Shown in pieces: positions 33,406 to 41,810 of a stretch of 64,000 nucleotides of DNA (its first letter is position 1; each line of letters opens with the position of its first letter). The notes beneath the pieces are model-generated. The model was given only the letters and a program-made list of their open reading frames with translations. It ran no database searches and had not been told where the DNA came from. Source of the stretch: Rhodospirillaceae bacterium (GTDB lineage Bacteria > Pseudomonadota > Alphaproteobacteria > Rhodospirillales > Rhodospirillaceae); assembly GCA_004297485.1 (NCBI GenBank), contig SCTM01000041.1, positions 1 to 64,000 of the forward strand, in the 5' to 3' direction. The position numbers and the translations under genes were made by a program.

Positions 33406-35103
33406 ATGAGTCAATTCGATGAACGTTTTGATTTCGTGGTCGCCGGATGCGGCGGCGGCTCGATGTGCGCCGGCCTGGTGATGCGGGAGGCCGGCAAGTC
33501 GGTTCTCATCCTGGAGAAAACGGAATTCGTCGGCGGAACCACCGCGAAGTCGGGCGGCATGATGTGGATTCCCAACAACGCGTTCCTCGCGCGTGACGGC
33601 ATCGAGGACAGCGTCGAGAAGTCAATGACCTACCTCGACAACACCGTCGGCGATCGCAACGACACGCCCGGCGCCACGCGTGAGCGCCGGTTGGCCTATG
33701 TCCAAAAGGCGCCGGAGATGGTGCGCTTTCTGGTCGACCAGGGCATCGCACTGGAACGCGCCCAATACTGGCCCGACTATTACGACGAGCGTCCGGGCGG
33801 AATCCGTCAGGGCCGTTCGGTCACCGCCAAATTGTTCGACGTCAACGAACTGGGTCCTTGGCGAGAAAAGCTGCGGCGCGGGTTCGTGCCGGTTCCCGCC
33901 ATGCTGGAGGAGGCTCGCTTGCTGCCCTTCCTCAACCGGCGGCGGGAAAGTTTCTGGCTGGCGACAAAGATCGCGCTCCGCGTCATTTGGGCCAGACTCA
34001 CCGGTAAACACTATGTGAGCGCGGGCGCGGCCCTTCAGGGACGTATGCTCAAGGCCGCGCTCGCGCGAGGTGTCGACATCCGTCTGTCGTCGCCGGTCGC
34101 GCAGCTGATTGTCGAAGGTGGACGCGTGACCGGTGTGGTAACTGAACGGGAGGGCAAGCCCTGGCGCGTCGGCGCCGATCTGGGCGTGCTCATCAACGCC
34201 GGGGGATTTGCGCGCAATGCGCGGATGCGCGCCCAGTATCAGCCGCGCACGAAGGTCGAATGGACCAATGTCACCGAAGGCGACACCGGCGAGATGATCG
34301 AGGAAATGGTTCGCCACGGTGCCGTCGTGGCACAGATGGAGGAGATGGTGGGATACCAGAGCACCATCCCGCCCGGCGCGGAAAACGCCTACCTGAAACC
34401 CAGCGTTCAGAGCCTGACGGCAAAGCCTCACGTGATCTTGGTCGACCAGTCGGGCACGCGATACCAGAATGAGGGGGGCTCCTATATGGAGTACTGCCAG
34501 AACATGCTGGCGCGCGATGCCGAGGTCCCCGCCATTCCGAGTTGGGCGATCTTCGACAGCCAATACCTGAAGAAATACCCGCTCGCCGGCCTGATGCCGA
34601 CCAAGCCGATCCCTGCAAGTTGGACCGCGAAGGGATATCTGCGCGGAGGCGACACCATCGAAGAACTCGCCCAGGCCATCGCTGCCGATCCGGCCACACT
34701 TCGCGCAACCGTCGAGCGGTTTAACCGCTTTGCGGACCAGGGCCGCGACGAGGATTTCCACCGCGGCGATCGGGCTTATGACAGATGGCTTGGCGACGCG
34801 TTTGAAACCTCCGCCGCTGCCACGCTGGGCCGGATCGACTTGCCGCCATTTTACGCCGTGCCCGTGGTGCCGGGCGACGTCGGCACCTATGGCGGCGTCG
34901 TGACCGATGACCAGGCCAGAGTACTGCGAGCCGAAGGCACGCCCATCGAAGGTCTTTACGCGACGGGAGTTTCCACTGCCTCGGTCATGGGCCGTTGCTA
35001 TGTCGGCGCCGGTGCCAGTGTCGGACCATCGTTCACTTGGGGCTACGTCGCCGCGCAGCACGCCCTGCGGAACCGATCAGCTGCATCGGTCGGCTCCGCC
35101 TGA
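33406..35103 (+). CDS. FAD-dependent 3-ketosteroid-1-dehydrogenase-like flavoprotein
   Basis: A 565-residue member of the fumarate reductase/KstD family. The FAD dinucleotide fold GCGGGS is at 14-19, the ribose-binding E37 lies in ILEKTE, and GGTTAKSGGMMWIPNN follows. Near the C-terminus FYAV (Y483) and PGDVGTYGG correspond to the KstD active-site Tyr and glycine-rich loop, and MGRCYVGAGASVGPSFTWGYVA to the end of the FAD domain. KstD introduces the 1,2 double bond in 3-ketosteroids. Strong ribosome site GGGAGG before ATG 33406. Whether the substrate is a steroid or another cyclic ketone is not settled by sequence. Confidence 0.85.
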   Translation: MSQFDERFDFVVAGCGGGSMCAGLVMREAGKSVLILEKTEFVGGTTAKSGGMMWIPNNAFLARDGIEDSVEKSMTYLDNTVGDRNDTPGATRERRLAYVQKAPEMVRFLVDQGIALERAQYWPDYYDERPGGIRQGRSVTAKLFDVNELGPWREKLRRGFVPVPAMLEEARLLPFLNRRRESFWLATKIALRVIWARLTGKHYVSAGAALQGRMLKAALARGVDIRLSSPVAQLIVEGGRVTGVVTEREGKPWRVGADLGVLINAGGFARNARMRAQYQPRTKVEWTNVTEGDTGEMIEEMVRHGAVVAQMEEMVGYQSTIPPGAENAYLKPSVQSLTAKPHVILVDQSGTRYQNEGGSYMEYCQNMLARDAEVPAIPSWAIFDSQYLKKYPLAGLMPTKPIPASWTAKGYLRGGDTIEELAQAIAADPATLRATVERFNRFADQGRDEDFHRGDRAYDRWLGDAFETSAAATLGRIDLPPFYAVPVVPGDVGTYGGVVTDDQARVLRAEGTPIEGLYATGVSTASVMGRCYVGAGASVGPSFTWGYVAAQHALRNRSAASVGSA

Positions 35104-35297
35104 CGGAAGAGTTTCGGCGTTACCATCCAATCGCCGTCGCTCGAGCATGTTCCGGAAAAGTGGGGCCAGCCTTTAACATATAAGGCGCGGATTCCCGCTG
35201 ACGGTCCACGAAGATGACACCTTAACGCCCAAGCCGATTTGCCGGGATCACCCCAGCCTCAGGCTGGCGGTCTCAAGCCGCCGCTGCCTCGTCCATG

Positions 35298-35320
35298 AAA
35301 TCCGTCTATTTATCGGATTT
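35298..35320. promoter_or_regulatory. TCCGA-N7-TCGGA type inverted repeat
   Basis: AAATCCG and CGGATTT form perfect seven-base arms around nine AT-rich bases (35298-35304 and 35314-35320). It belongs to a group of five similar elements found only around the second catabolic module and before its TetR gene. Confidence 0.65.
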
Positions 35321-35452
35321 TGGGTGACAATTTTGGGTCATGAGAAGGCGCGGGCCGCCGCGAAATACGCGATATACATAACTATACCATGATTTAATGC
35401 GGTTTTATTGGTGGCCTGCCCTGCGCCGATAGTGAAGCGATCGTTTCTTAAA

Positions 35453-35469
35453 TCCGATTTTAAGTCGTG
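35453..35469. promoter_or_regulatory. TCCGA-N7-TCG type element before 2OG dioxygenase
   Basis: TCCGA-TTTTAAG-TCGTG, with the left arm exact and the right arm partly conserved, embedded in a CTTAAA/TTTAAG dyad (35447-35464). It lies just upstream of a candidate -35 box at 35478. Confidence 0.5.
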
Positions 35470-35599
35470 TTTTTGTCTTGACCATCTCGCGAAAAAATCT
35501 AAGAAATAGCGTCGCCACCCGATGTCGATTTGAGGCATGGGGTCTTTCAATCGCGCGATGAGACGAGAAGGCGCGCAACGGACGCGCCGGGGAGGCGAA

Positions 35600-36421
35600 A
35601 TGACGTTTACAGCCATCAATCTCACGTCGCGCACGGGAACTGAAATCAAATCCGATCGGGCGGCGCTGTTGAGCGGCGCGTATACCAAGGAAATTCGGGA
35701 TTTGCTGGAACAACGGGGTGCCCTGGTATTTCGCGACCTGCATCTCACTGATGAAGAGCAACTCGCTTTTTCAGAATCCATCGGCGACATCATCCCGCGA
35801 AGTGACGGCAAGAAAGGGGTCTACAAGATCACCCTTGATAAAAACGAGAACGAGGAAGCCGAAATTCTCCTCGGTACCTTTTATTGGCATATCGACGGCA
35901 CCGTCTTGGAAGTGCCAAACCGCGCCTCAATGCTCAGCGCGCGCCGGCTTTCACCGACCGGCGGTCAAACCGAAATCGCAAACACCTATGCCGCCTACGA
36001 GGAATTACCGGAGGCGGAAAAGAAGACGATCGACAGGTTGCGCATCGTCCATTCGCAGGTGGCCATTCAACGTTTGGTGTACCCGAATGCGACGGCGGCA
36101 CAGGTGGAGTACTGGTCCTCGAAATATGGACACAAGACTCACCCGCTGGTCTGGACCCATAAGTCAGGTCGGAAGTCTTTGCTCGTCGGATATACGGCGG
36201 ACAGAATCGAGGGTGTAACCCCGGACGAAAGTCGCGCCCTGATGGACCGGCTGATGACCTGGGCGACTCAGCCACAGTTTGTTTACCATCACGAATGGCG
36301 TGTGGGGGATTTGCTGATCTGGGACAATACCGGCGTCATGCACCGGGTAACGCCTTATGCGACTGACAGCGGCCGCATGATGCATCGCACCACCCTGGTT
36401 GGCGAAGAGGCTATCGCCTGA
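35600..36421 (+). CDS. TauD/TfdA-type 2-oxoglutarate-dependent dioxygenase
   Basis: A 273-residue Fe(II)/2-oxoglutarate oxygenase. The metal triad is H97-x-D99 in WHIDGT and H248 in VMHRVTPY, and an Arg in the following SGRMMHRTTL segment would bind 2-oxoglutarate. Family members hydroxylate or cleave alkyl sulfonates, aryloxyacids and diverse natural products. The ATG at 35600 follows GGAGG. It is the first gene of the second module and carries two TCCGA-N7-TCGGA type elements upstream. A hydroxylation step on the pathway substrate is likely; which one is unknown. Confidence 0.9.
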   Translation: MTFTAINLTSRTGTEIKSDRAALLSGAYTKEIRDLLEQRGALVFRDLHLTDEEQLAFSESIGDIIPRSDGKKGVYKITLDKNENEEAEILLGTFYWHIDGTVLEVPNRASMLSARRLSPTGGQTEIANTYAAYEELPEAEKKTIDRLRIVHSQVAIQRLVYPNATAAQVEYWSSKYGHKTHPLVWTHKSGRKSLLVGYTADRIEGVTPDESRALMDRLMTWATQPQFVYHHEWRVGDLLIWDNTGVMHRVTPYATDSGRMMHRTTLVGEEAIA

Positions 36422-36438
36422 TAACCGACCGCAAGAGA

Positions 36439-36469
36439 GGTCCGGCACTCTCTCCGGAGCCGGGCCTTT
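36439..36469 (+). terminator. Possible hairpin terminator after dioxygenase gene
   Basis: GGTCCGGC (36439-36446) can pair with GCCGGGCC (36459-36466), one G-U wobble, and is followed by TTT. The T-run is short, so it may be a transcript-stabilising hairpin instead. Confidence 0.35.
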
Positions 36470-36620
36470 CCATGTGCGGCGATGGCGCGGATCATGCGCA
36501 TCAAGAACGAGGGACCAAGCATATCAACAGCGGCCTGCCGAGCGTCAGTGTCGGCAACCATATATGCGCTGAAGCCATCCGATACATGCATCGCACTGTC
36601 TTATGGAAAGGGAAGCATTC

Positions 36621-37367
36621 ATGTCACTCACAGGTAAAGTGGCCGTCATCACCGGCGGCGGCAGCGGAATTGGGCGCGCGACCTGCCTGCAAATTGCCAA
36701 TGACGGCGCGGCGGTTGCCGTGTGGGACTGGAATGAACCCGGTGCGAAAGAGACGGTTGATATGATCACCAAGGCCGGCGGCCGCGCGATTGCCGTCAAG
36801 GTGGACGTGTCCTCTGCGGAACAGGTAGCGGCGGCGGCGCAACGCACGCGCAAGGATCTGGGCCCGATCACCATCCTCGTCAACAATGCCGCCATCAACT
36901 ACCTGATTTCGTTCCTTGATATTACGGAAGCGCAATGGGACGAGATGATGAAGGTCAATCTTAAGGGTCCGTACATCTGTGTCAGAACCGTGATCCAGGA
37001 TATGCTCGACGCCAAGTGGGGTCGCATCGTCAACATCACGTCTTCCAGCACACAACTTGGCGCGTCCCGCATGGCTCATTACGTCGCGTCCAAAGGCGGC
37101 CTTTCCGGCTTCACCAAGGCGCTGGCGTCGGAGTTTGCCCGTAGCGGGATTACAGTGAACAACGTCCCGCCGAATTTCATCGAAACGCCGCTGCTGCGCA
37201 AAACGACCACCCCGGAATCCCACAAGGCCGCGGCGGAAAAGTCCATGATGGGACACCCAGGTCAGCCGGAGGATATTGCCGCGGCGGTCTCATACCTGTG
37301 CTCCGTGGCGGCGAAGCACATCAACGGCCACACGCTGGGCGTCAACGGCGGCAACTATATGTGCTGA
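36621..37367 (+). CDS. SDR-family oxidoreductase
   Basis: A 248-residue short-chain dehydrogenase. TGGGSGIG at residues 11-18 is the cofactor loop, VWDWNE follows strand 2, NNAA is present, the catalytic Ser is in NITSSST and the Tyr-Lys pair in HYVASKGG. Typical of 3-oxoacyl or hydroxysteroid dehydrogenases. I prefer ATG 36621, preceded by AAGGGAA, to the upstream start at 36603. A weak TCCGA-like sequence lies at 36579 in the 199-base gap before it. It probably oxidises the hydroxyl made by the neighbouring dioxygenase; this is inference. Confidence 0.9.
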   Translation: MSLTGKVAVITGGGSGIGRATCLQIANDGAAVAVWDWNEPGAKETVDMITKAGGRAIAVKVDVSSAEQVAAAAQRTRKDLGPITILVNNAAINYLISFLDITEAQWDEMMKVNLKGPYICVRTVIQDMLDAKWGRIVNITSSSTQLGASRMAHYVASKGGLSGFTKALASEFARSGITVNNVPPNFIETPLLRKTTTPESHKAAAEKSMMGHPGQPEDIAAAVSYLCSVAAKHINGHTLGVNGGNYMC

Positions 37368-37513
37368 CCGCGGAGCGATGCACGGGGCTCCGTAATCGCG
37401 GACTTTGCGCATACGGGCATAAGACCGTATTCTAGGCGCGATGCTGCGAGAGCATGAGGCTACGTGCGCTTCGCAGCCCTGTTTTGTGCGCTCGATACTT
37501 TATGGAGGATAGG

Positions 37514-37954
37514 ATGAGCACGGACCCGGTCACAGGCATCTCTCACATAGGCGTTTGCGTGTCGGATACGGACCGCTCCATCCGCTTCTACACCGAGGCC
37601 CTGGGTTTTAAACTCTCTCATTCCGTCGATGCGGGCAAACCGTTTCATCTCCTGGCGGAACTGCCGGAGATGAAGCTCCGGGCGACCTTTCTCCAGCGCG
37701 ATGGGCTTACGATCGAGCTTCTCGACTATAAAGTCCCAGGGATTGTCGGCCCGGCCGAGCGCCGCCCCATGAACCAGCTCGGCCTGACCCATCTGGCGCT
37801 ATTCGTTGACAACGTCGATACCGCCACCGCGCGCATCGAGAAAAACGGGGGTCGTGTCTATCCGCATACGCGGGTCAACACGCCCGCCGGAGATATGATC
37901 TATTGCACGGATCCCGATGGCATACGCCTCGAGCTCTGGAACAAGCCGGCCTAG
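37514..37954 (+). CDS. VOC-family (glyoxalase/dioxygenase fold) protein
   Basis: A 146-residue vicinal-oxygen-chelate protein with two beta-alpha-beta-beta-beta units. Metal-ligand candidates are His in SHIGVCV near residue 11, the Glu in LTIELLD, His in LTHLALFV and Glu in IRLELWN. Such small proteins are glyoxalases, methylmalonyl-CoA epimerases or extradiol-type enzymes. Epimerase would fit a pathway releasing propionyl units, but sequence alone does not decide. The ATG at 37514 follows GGAGGATAGG. Confidence 0.85.
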   Translation: MSTDPVTGISHIGVCVSDTDRSIRFYTEALGFKLSHSVDAGKPFHLLAELPEMKLRATFLQRDGLTIELLDYKVPGIVGPAERRPMNQLGLTHLALFVDNVDTATARIEKNGGRVYPHTRVNTPAGDMIYCTDPDGIRLELWNKPA

Positions 37955-38014
37955 GTCGATACAGCTGTCACTTGTCAGGATGAGGCGTCGTCGGCGACGC
38001 ATGTTTCGTGCATG

Positions 38015-39220
38015 TCAGCCGTCGATCTCGAACAACCCCGCCGCACCCATGCCGCCCGCGATGCACATGGAAACCACGGCATAGCGGACGCCGCGCCGTC
38101 GTGCCTCGATCAGGGCATGACCGACAAGGCGGCTGCCCGTCATGCCAAAGGGATGGCCGAGCGCAATGCCGCCGCCGTTCACGTTCAGCTTGTCGGGATC
38201 AATGCCAAGCCGGTCGCGGCAATAGAGCAGCTGGCTCGCGAATGCTTCGTTGATTTCCCAAAGACCGATGTCATCGATGCGCAGCCCCGCACGATCGAGC
38301 AACTTTGGAATTGCCAACACCGGCCCAATCCCCATTTCTTCGGGTGCGCAGCCGGCGGATTGGAAGCCACGATAAATGCCCAGGATATCGAGGCCCTCAC
38401 GTTCGGCCGTAACGCGATCCATCACGACTTGTGCCGAAGCGCCATCTGACAGCTGGCTGGCGTTCCCGGCGGTGACGAACCGGCCCTCTTTGATCACCTG
38501 CCCGTCGCGCCATACGGGCTTCAGCTTCGCCAGGGCCTCAACGGTGGTATCGCCGCGAACACCCTCGTCGGCTGCCAGCGTGACCGTTTCGCGCCCCGAA
38601 ACCGTGCCGTCCTTTGCGATAATATTTCGCTGGACGGTCATCGGTACGATTTCTTGCGCGAAGCGGCCTTCGCGGGTTGCCGCGGCAGCGCGCTGGTGAC
38701 TCAGCGCGGCGAGTTCGTCCTGGGCCTCACGGCCGACGTGATAGCGCGCTGCAACGATTTCGGCAGTCTCGATCATCGCCATATAGGCATGTGGCTTGGC
38801 GTCCAGGACGGCCTTTGGCTGGGCGCGGTAAGTCGGCGCATGAGAATTCCGCGTGTGCGTTATCGATTCGACGCCGCCAGCAACCGCAACGTCGATATCG
38901 CCGGCCATGATTCCCCGTGCGGCGAAAGCAAGCGCGGTCAACCCTGATGCGCACTTCCGGTCGAGGGTTGTCGCGGCGACCGAATCGGGGATACCCGCCG
39001 CGAATACGGTCATTCGCGCCAGGTTGTTGCCTTGCGTGCCCCATTGCACGCCGACCCCCATCACGAGATCGTCGACACGCGCGGGATCGATGCCGGCGCG
39101 CGCAAGCGCGCCATTGACGACGTGTGCGGACAAGGCGGGGGCATCGGTGTCGTTGAACGCGCCGCGATGGGCACGGGCGATTGCCGTTCGCGCGGTTGAG
39201 ACGATTGCGGCTTCACGCAT
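38015..39220 (-). CDS. Degradative-type acetyl-CoA acyltransferase (thiolase)
   Basis: A 401-residue thiolase with intact catalytic residues: C90 in DRKCASG, GHPFGMTG and the C-terminal cysteine in MCIAGGMG. It cleaves 3-ketoacyl-CoA. The ATG at 39220 follows AAAGGAA; a longer frame to 39268 has no better site. It is divergent from the Cys-less thiolase-like pair, and two TCCGA-N7-TCGGA elements lie in the shared 296-base promoter region. It is the canonical thiolase of the second module. Confidence 0.93.
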   Translation of the reverse strand: MREAAIVSTARTAIARAHRGAFNDTDAPALSAHVVNGALARAGIDPARVDDLVMGVGVQWGTQGNNLARMTVFAAGIPDSVAATTLDRKCASGLTALAFAARGIMAGDIDVAVAGGVESITHTRNSHAPTYRAQPKAVLDAKPHAYMAMIETAEIVAARYHVGREAQDELAALSHQRAAAATREGRFAQEIVPMTVQRNIIAKDGTVSGRETVTLAADEGVRGDTTVEALAKLKPVWRDGQVIKEGRFVTAGNASQLSDGASAQVVMDRVTAEREGLDILGIYRGFQSAGCAPEEMGIGPVLAIPKLLDRAGLRIDDIGLWEINEAFASQLLYCRDRLGIDPDKLNVNGGGIALGHPFGMTGSRLVGHALIEARRRGVRYAVVSMCIAGGMGAAGLFEIDG

Positions 39221-39316
39221 CGCATTTCCTTTCGGTCGTGTGGGATGGAGGGTTTCGACGGCACTCAACCGGGGAAATCGAAGAAATCGCCTACGGGCGC
39301 CCGTCGGCCCTTATAA

Positions 39317-39333
39317 TTCGATTATATATCGGA
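39317..39333. promoter_or_regulatory. TTCGA-N7-TCGGA inverted repeat
   Basis: TTCGA-TTATATA-TCGGA; read on the minus strand it is TCCGA-N7-TCGAA. On that strand a TATAAT hexamer overlaps the spacer and right arm, suitable for repression of the divergent thiolase promoter. Confidence 0.55.
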
Positions 39334-39423
39334 TAAATAGGTAATATGCGCGGCGCGTATCCCTCATATTTCATTATTTACATCACAAATATACGGTATG
39401 TTCGGCCGCAAGCCATCTTAAAA

Positions 39424-39440
39424 TCCGATATAATGTCGGT
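39424..39440. promoter_or_regulatory. TCCGA-N7-TCGGT inverted repeat
   Basis: TCCGA-TATAATG-TCGGT, preceded by TTAAAA and followed by TTATTTT. It has the same arm-spacer pattern as the sites at 35298, 35453, 39317 and 47749, and lies seven bases upstream of a TTGACA hexamer. Confidence 0.6.
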
Positions 39441-39446
39441 TTATTT

Positions 39447-39475
39447 TTGACAGCCGCGAGGGCTTCGCATTACAA
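39447..39475 (+). promoter_or_regulatory. Sigma70-type promoter candidate for the thiolase-like operon
   Basis: A consensus -35 hexamer TTGACA (39447-39452) is followed after 17 bases by TTACAA (39470-39475), about 42 bases before the ATG at 39517. The -10 is a weak match. Confidence 0.45.
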
Positions 39476-39516
39476 CCGCGGGGCACGATGGGATGCGGGA
39501 GCCCCGAGAGGTGGAA

Positions 39517-40644
39517 ATGACGACGGCGGGACTGAATAGGGTGGCGGTCGTCGCCTCGGCTCAGACCGAGTTGCGACCGGCTTGGCGCAACGCACAGCAT
39601 ATCGACCTGATTTCGTCGGTGGTCGCCGACGTGTTCAAGGGAACCGGGCTGACGCTGCACGACGTCGATTTCGTCATCGATTCGGGAAGCGACGTGCTCG
39701 ACGGGCGATCGATCTCCAACTGCGGTTTTCTCGGCGCATTAGGCGCGCATCACAAGGAAGAGTCGCGGGTCGAGGAAGACGGCCTATGGGCCGCGCTCTA
39801 CGGCGTCAATAAGATCCGGTCGGGAGCGTCGAGCGTCGGCCTCATCGTGGCTTATTCCAAACCTTCCGAATCGAACGTCGACGCCTACTGGTCGTCCATG
39901 GTCGAGCCTTTCTACCAGCGTCCCGTAAGCTTTGGTCAGCGCGCGGCAAGCGGCATTCAAGCCCAGCGATACTGTGCCGAACACGGAACGACGCTGCGTG
40001 CGTTGGCCGAGTTGACGGCATCGCGCTGGCGCGCGGCTGTGGAGCACGGAACGGTCGCCATCGATTCTGTTCCCAGCGCCGACACGGTGCTCGCATCGCC
40101 CGATGCGGCTGTCCCCCTGAAGGAAATGATGCTGGCGCGGCCCGTGGACGGAGCAGTCGCCGTGCTGCTTGCCCGCGAGGACATCGCGCGGCGCGCGGCG
40201 CGGACGCCGGTATGGGTGACGGGGATGGGAACGTCGCTCGACGCACATTCATTCGCCGCGCGAACACCGGGCCGACTATCCAGCTGTGAGATGGCGGCGA
40301 AAATGGCTTTTCGCAAGGCGGGGTGGTCCGCCGATAGCGCCGACGTGGCCGAGGTCAGCGCCGCGTCGGTCGTCGGCGAGCTCATGGTTCTTGAAAGTCT
40401 GGGGCTTGCGGGACCGGGTCGCGGGCTTGCCGCCGCGACCGGCGGACGAACGCGGGTCAACGCCTCGGGGGGTGCCTTGCCCGCCGATCCCATCATGGCA
40501 ACAGGTCTTGTTCGTCTTGCCCATGCGGCGCGGCAACTCGCGCTGCCGGAACTCTATGGGCTGGACCGCCCGACCCGCGCCATCGCCCATGGCACAGGTG
40601 GCGTGGGCATGCAGAACCACTGTGTCTTCACACTCGGGATTTGA
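39517..40644 (+). CDS. Thiolase-like protein lacking the catalytic cysteine, subunit 1
   Basis: A 375-residue thiolase fold recognisable from its C-terminal half (NASGGALPADPIMATGL and AIAHGTGGVG) and general length. The region that should carry the nucleophilic cysteine (about residues 82-90) reads ESRVEEDG, with no Cys, and the GHP motif is replaced by ADP. It therefore cannot do ordinary Claisen chemistry. It is followed after two bases by a second Cys-less thiolase-like gene and then by a tandem OB-fold protein, suggesting a hetero-oligomeric aldolase or a non-catalytic scaffold subunit. ATG 39517 follows GAGAGGTGGA. Confidence 0.82.
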   Translation: MTTAGLNRVAVVASAQTELRPAWRNAQHIDLISSVVADVFKGTGLTLHDVDFVIDSGSDVLDGRSISNCGFLGALGAHHKEESRVEEDGLWAALYGVNKIRSGASSVGLIVAYSKPSESNVDAYWSSMVEPFYQRPVSFGQRAASGIQAQRYCAEHGTTLRALAELTASRWRAAVEHGTVAIDSVPSADTVLASPDAAVPLKEMMLARPVDGAVAVLLAREDIARRAARTPVWVTGMGTSLDAHSFAARTPGRLSSCEMAAKMAFRKAGWSADSADVAEVSAASVVGELMVLESLGLAGPGRGLAAATGGRTRVNASGGALPADPIMATGLVRLAHAARQLALPELYGLDRPTRAIAHGTGGVGMQNHCVFTLGI

Positions 40645-40646
40645 AT

Positions 40647-41798
40647 ATGGGGCGCCACGTTGGAATTGTCGGGGTCGGGCAGACGCATCATTCGCGGCGG
40701 CGGACCGATGTCAGCCAGGCGGGGCTCGTGCGCGAAGCCGTGGATCGCGCGCTAGCCGACGCGAATCTGTCCATGGATGATATCGATACCATTGTCGTGG
40801 CGACCGGGCCCGTCTTGTTTGCCGCCGTCAACCAGCCCGAAAAATGGGTTGTGGATGCGATCGGCGCACAGCTGAAGCCAGTGGTGCGCGTGACAAGCGG
40901 TGGCGGTGCGGGCTTCGCAGGGGCACTGGCCGGCTATTACCAGGTTGCAGGAGGATTTGCTGACCGCACCCTCGTTGTCGCCTACGACAAGCTGTCCGAA
41001 GGCGCGCTGCAATATTCCATCTCCACGCTCTATGACCCCTTCTGGGGGCGTGAATTTGCAGTCGGCATCATGGGATTCTCCGCCGCCTACTGGAGAGCGC
41101 GGATGGATGCGCTCGGCCATACCGAGAAGGCGGCGGCGATGGTTGCGGTCAAGAACCGCAAGAATGCGATGGCCAACCCCTATGCCCATGTCAAAAAGGA
41201 AGTGACCGTCGCGGAAGTGCTGGCCTCGAAGCCGCTGTGCTGGCCCATCAAGCTCCTTGATGCGCCGCCGATTTCGGATGGGGCAGCCGCCATCGTCCTG
41301 GCGTCGGAAGACGTCGCGGCAAAATCGACCACTCGTCCGGCCTGGATTCACGGCATTGCCTATTACTGCGAGGCAGACAACGCCGCGGAACGTTCGATGC
41401 TCCTGTCCGAACCGCTTGCCATTGCGGCGCGCCACGTCTATCGCGCGGCGGGCATCACAAATCCCCGCCGCCAGTTCGATGTCGTTGAAGTCCAAGAGCC
41501 ATACACCTGCTTTGAACTCAGCTATTACGAAAGCCTCGGACTGTGCCCGCCCGGCGGCGCGGCCGAACTCATCGCATCAGGCGCGACACAAATCGACGGC
41601 GATATCCCGGTCAATCCCTCGGGGGGGGCCCTGGGGGCCAATCCCATCGGCGCCGCCGGATTGATCCGCCTGATCGAAGGCGCGACGCAAGTCATGGGCC
41701 GCAACGAAAGTCACCAGATCAAAGATGCCAAGCTCGCGCTTGTCCAATCGGGCGGTGGCTGGGCGAACCTGCGGGGCTGCGCCGTGCTGGGCGCTTAA
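40647..41798 (+). CDS. Thiolase-like protein lacking the catalytic cysteine, subunit 2
   Basis: A 383-residue lipid-transfer-protein-type thiolase fold. The nucleophile position is Ser84/Gly85 in VRVTSGGGAG, and GHP is replaced by GANPIGAAG, while EVQEPYTCFELSYYESLG keeps aromatic residues in the active-site helix region. This resembles the aldolase-type members (Ltp2, Ltp3/Ltp4) more than true thiolases. Its gene is two bases after subunit 1 and 12 bases before the tandem OB-fold gene, so a three-protein complex is likely. The reaction is inferred to be retro-aldol cleavage of a beta-hydroxyacyl-CoA. Confidence 0.82.
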   Translation: MGRHVGIVGVGQTHHSRRRTDVSQAGLVREAVDRALADANLSMDDIDTIVVATGPVLFAAVNQPEKWVVDAIGAQLKPVVRVTSGGGAGFAGALAGYYQVAGGFADRTLVVAYDKLSEGALQYSISTLYDPFWGREFAVGIMGFSAAYWRARMDALGHTEKAAAMVAVKNRKNAMANPYAHVKKEVTVAEVLASKPLCWPIKLLDAPPISDGAAAIVLASEDVAAKSTTRPAWIHGIAYYCEADNAAERSMLLSEPLAIAARHVYRAAGITNPRRQFDVVEVQEPYTCFELSYYESLGLCPPGGAAELIASGATQIDGDIPVNPSGGALGANPIGAAGLIRLIEGATQVMGRNESHQIKDAKLALVQSGGGWANLRGCAVLGA

Positions 41799-41810
41799 GG
41801 AGAATCTCGG

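Larger units (their letters stand above)
35104..35599. other. Long AT-rich intergenic region upstream of 2OG dioxygenase
   Basis: This 496-base gap has a clearly lower GC content in its second half than the genes around it. It contains a hairpin with six-base arms (CCAGCC 35253-35258, GGCTGG 35262-35267) that may end the preceding operon, two copies of the TCCGA-N7-TCGGA element, and a possible promoter TTGACC (35478-35483) with TAAGAA 16 bases later. No coding region is supported. Confidence 0.6.
39221..39516. other. AT-rich divergent promoter region of the second module
   Basis: A 296-base gap, AT-rich from about 39310 to 39450, between the minus-strand thiolase and the plus-strand thiolase-like operon. 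It holds two TCCGA-N7-TCGGA type elements (39317-39333 and 39424-39440) and a good promoter candidate TTGACA (39447-39452), 17-base spacer, TTACAA (39470-39475). TATAAT-like hexamers also fall within both operator spacers. Confidence 0.6.

Noticed and set aside
36579..36596. Sixth TCCGA-type element before the SDR gene
   Set aside because: TCCGA is present but the right arm is out of register (spacer of eight) and only partly matches, so I did not list it as an operator.
35104..39516. AT-rich gaps considered as ends of a mobile element
   Set aside because: No transposase, integrase, terminal inverted repeats or target duplications were seen at either edge.
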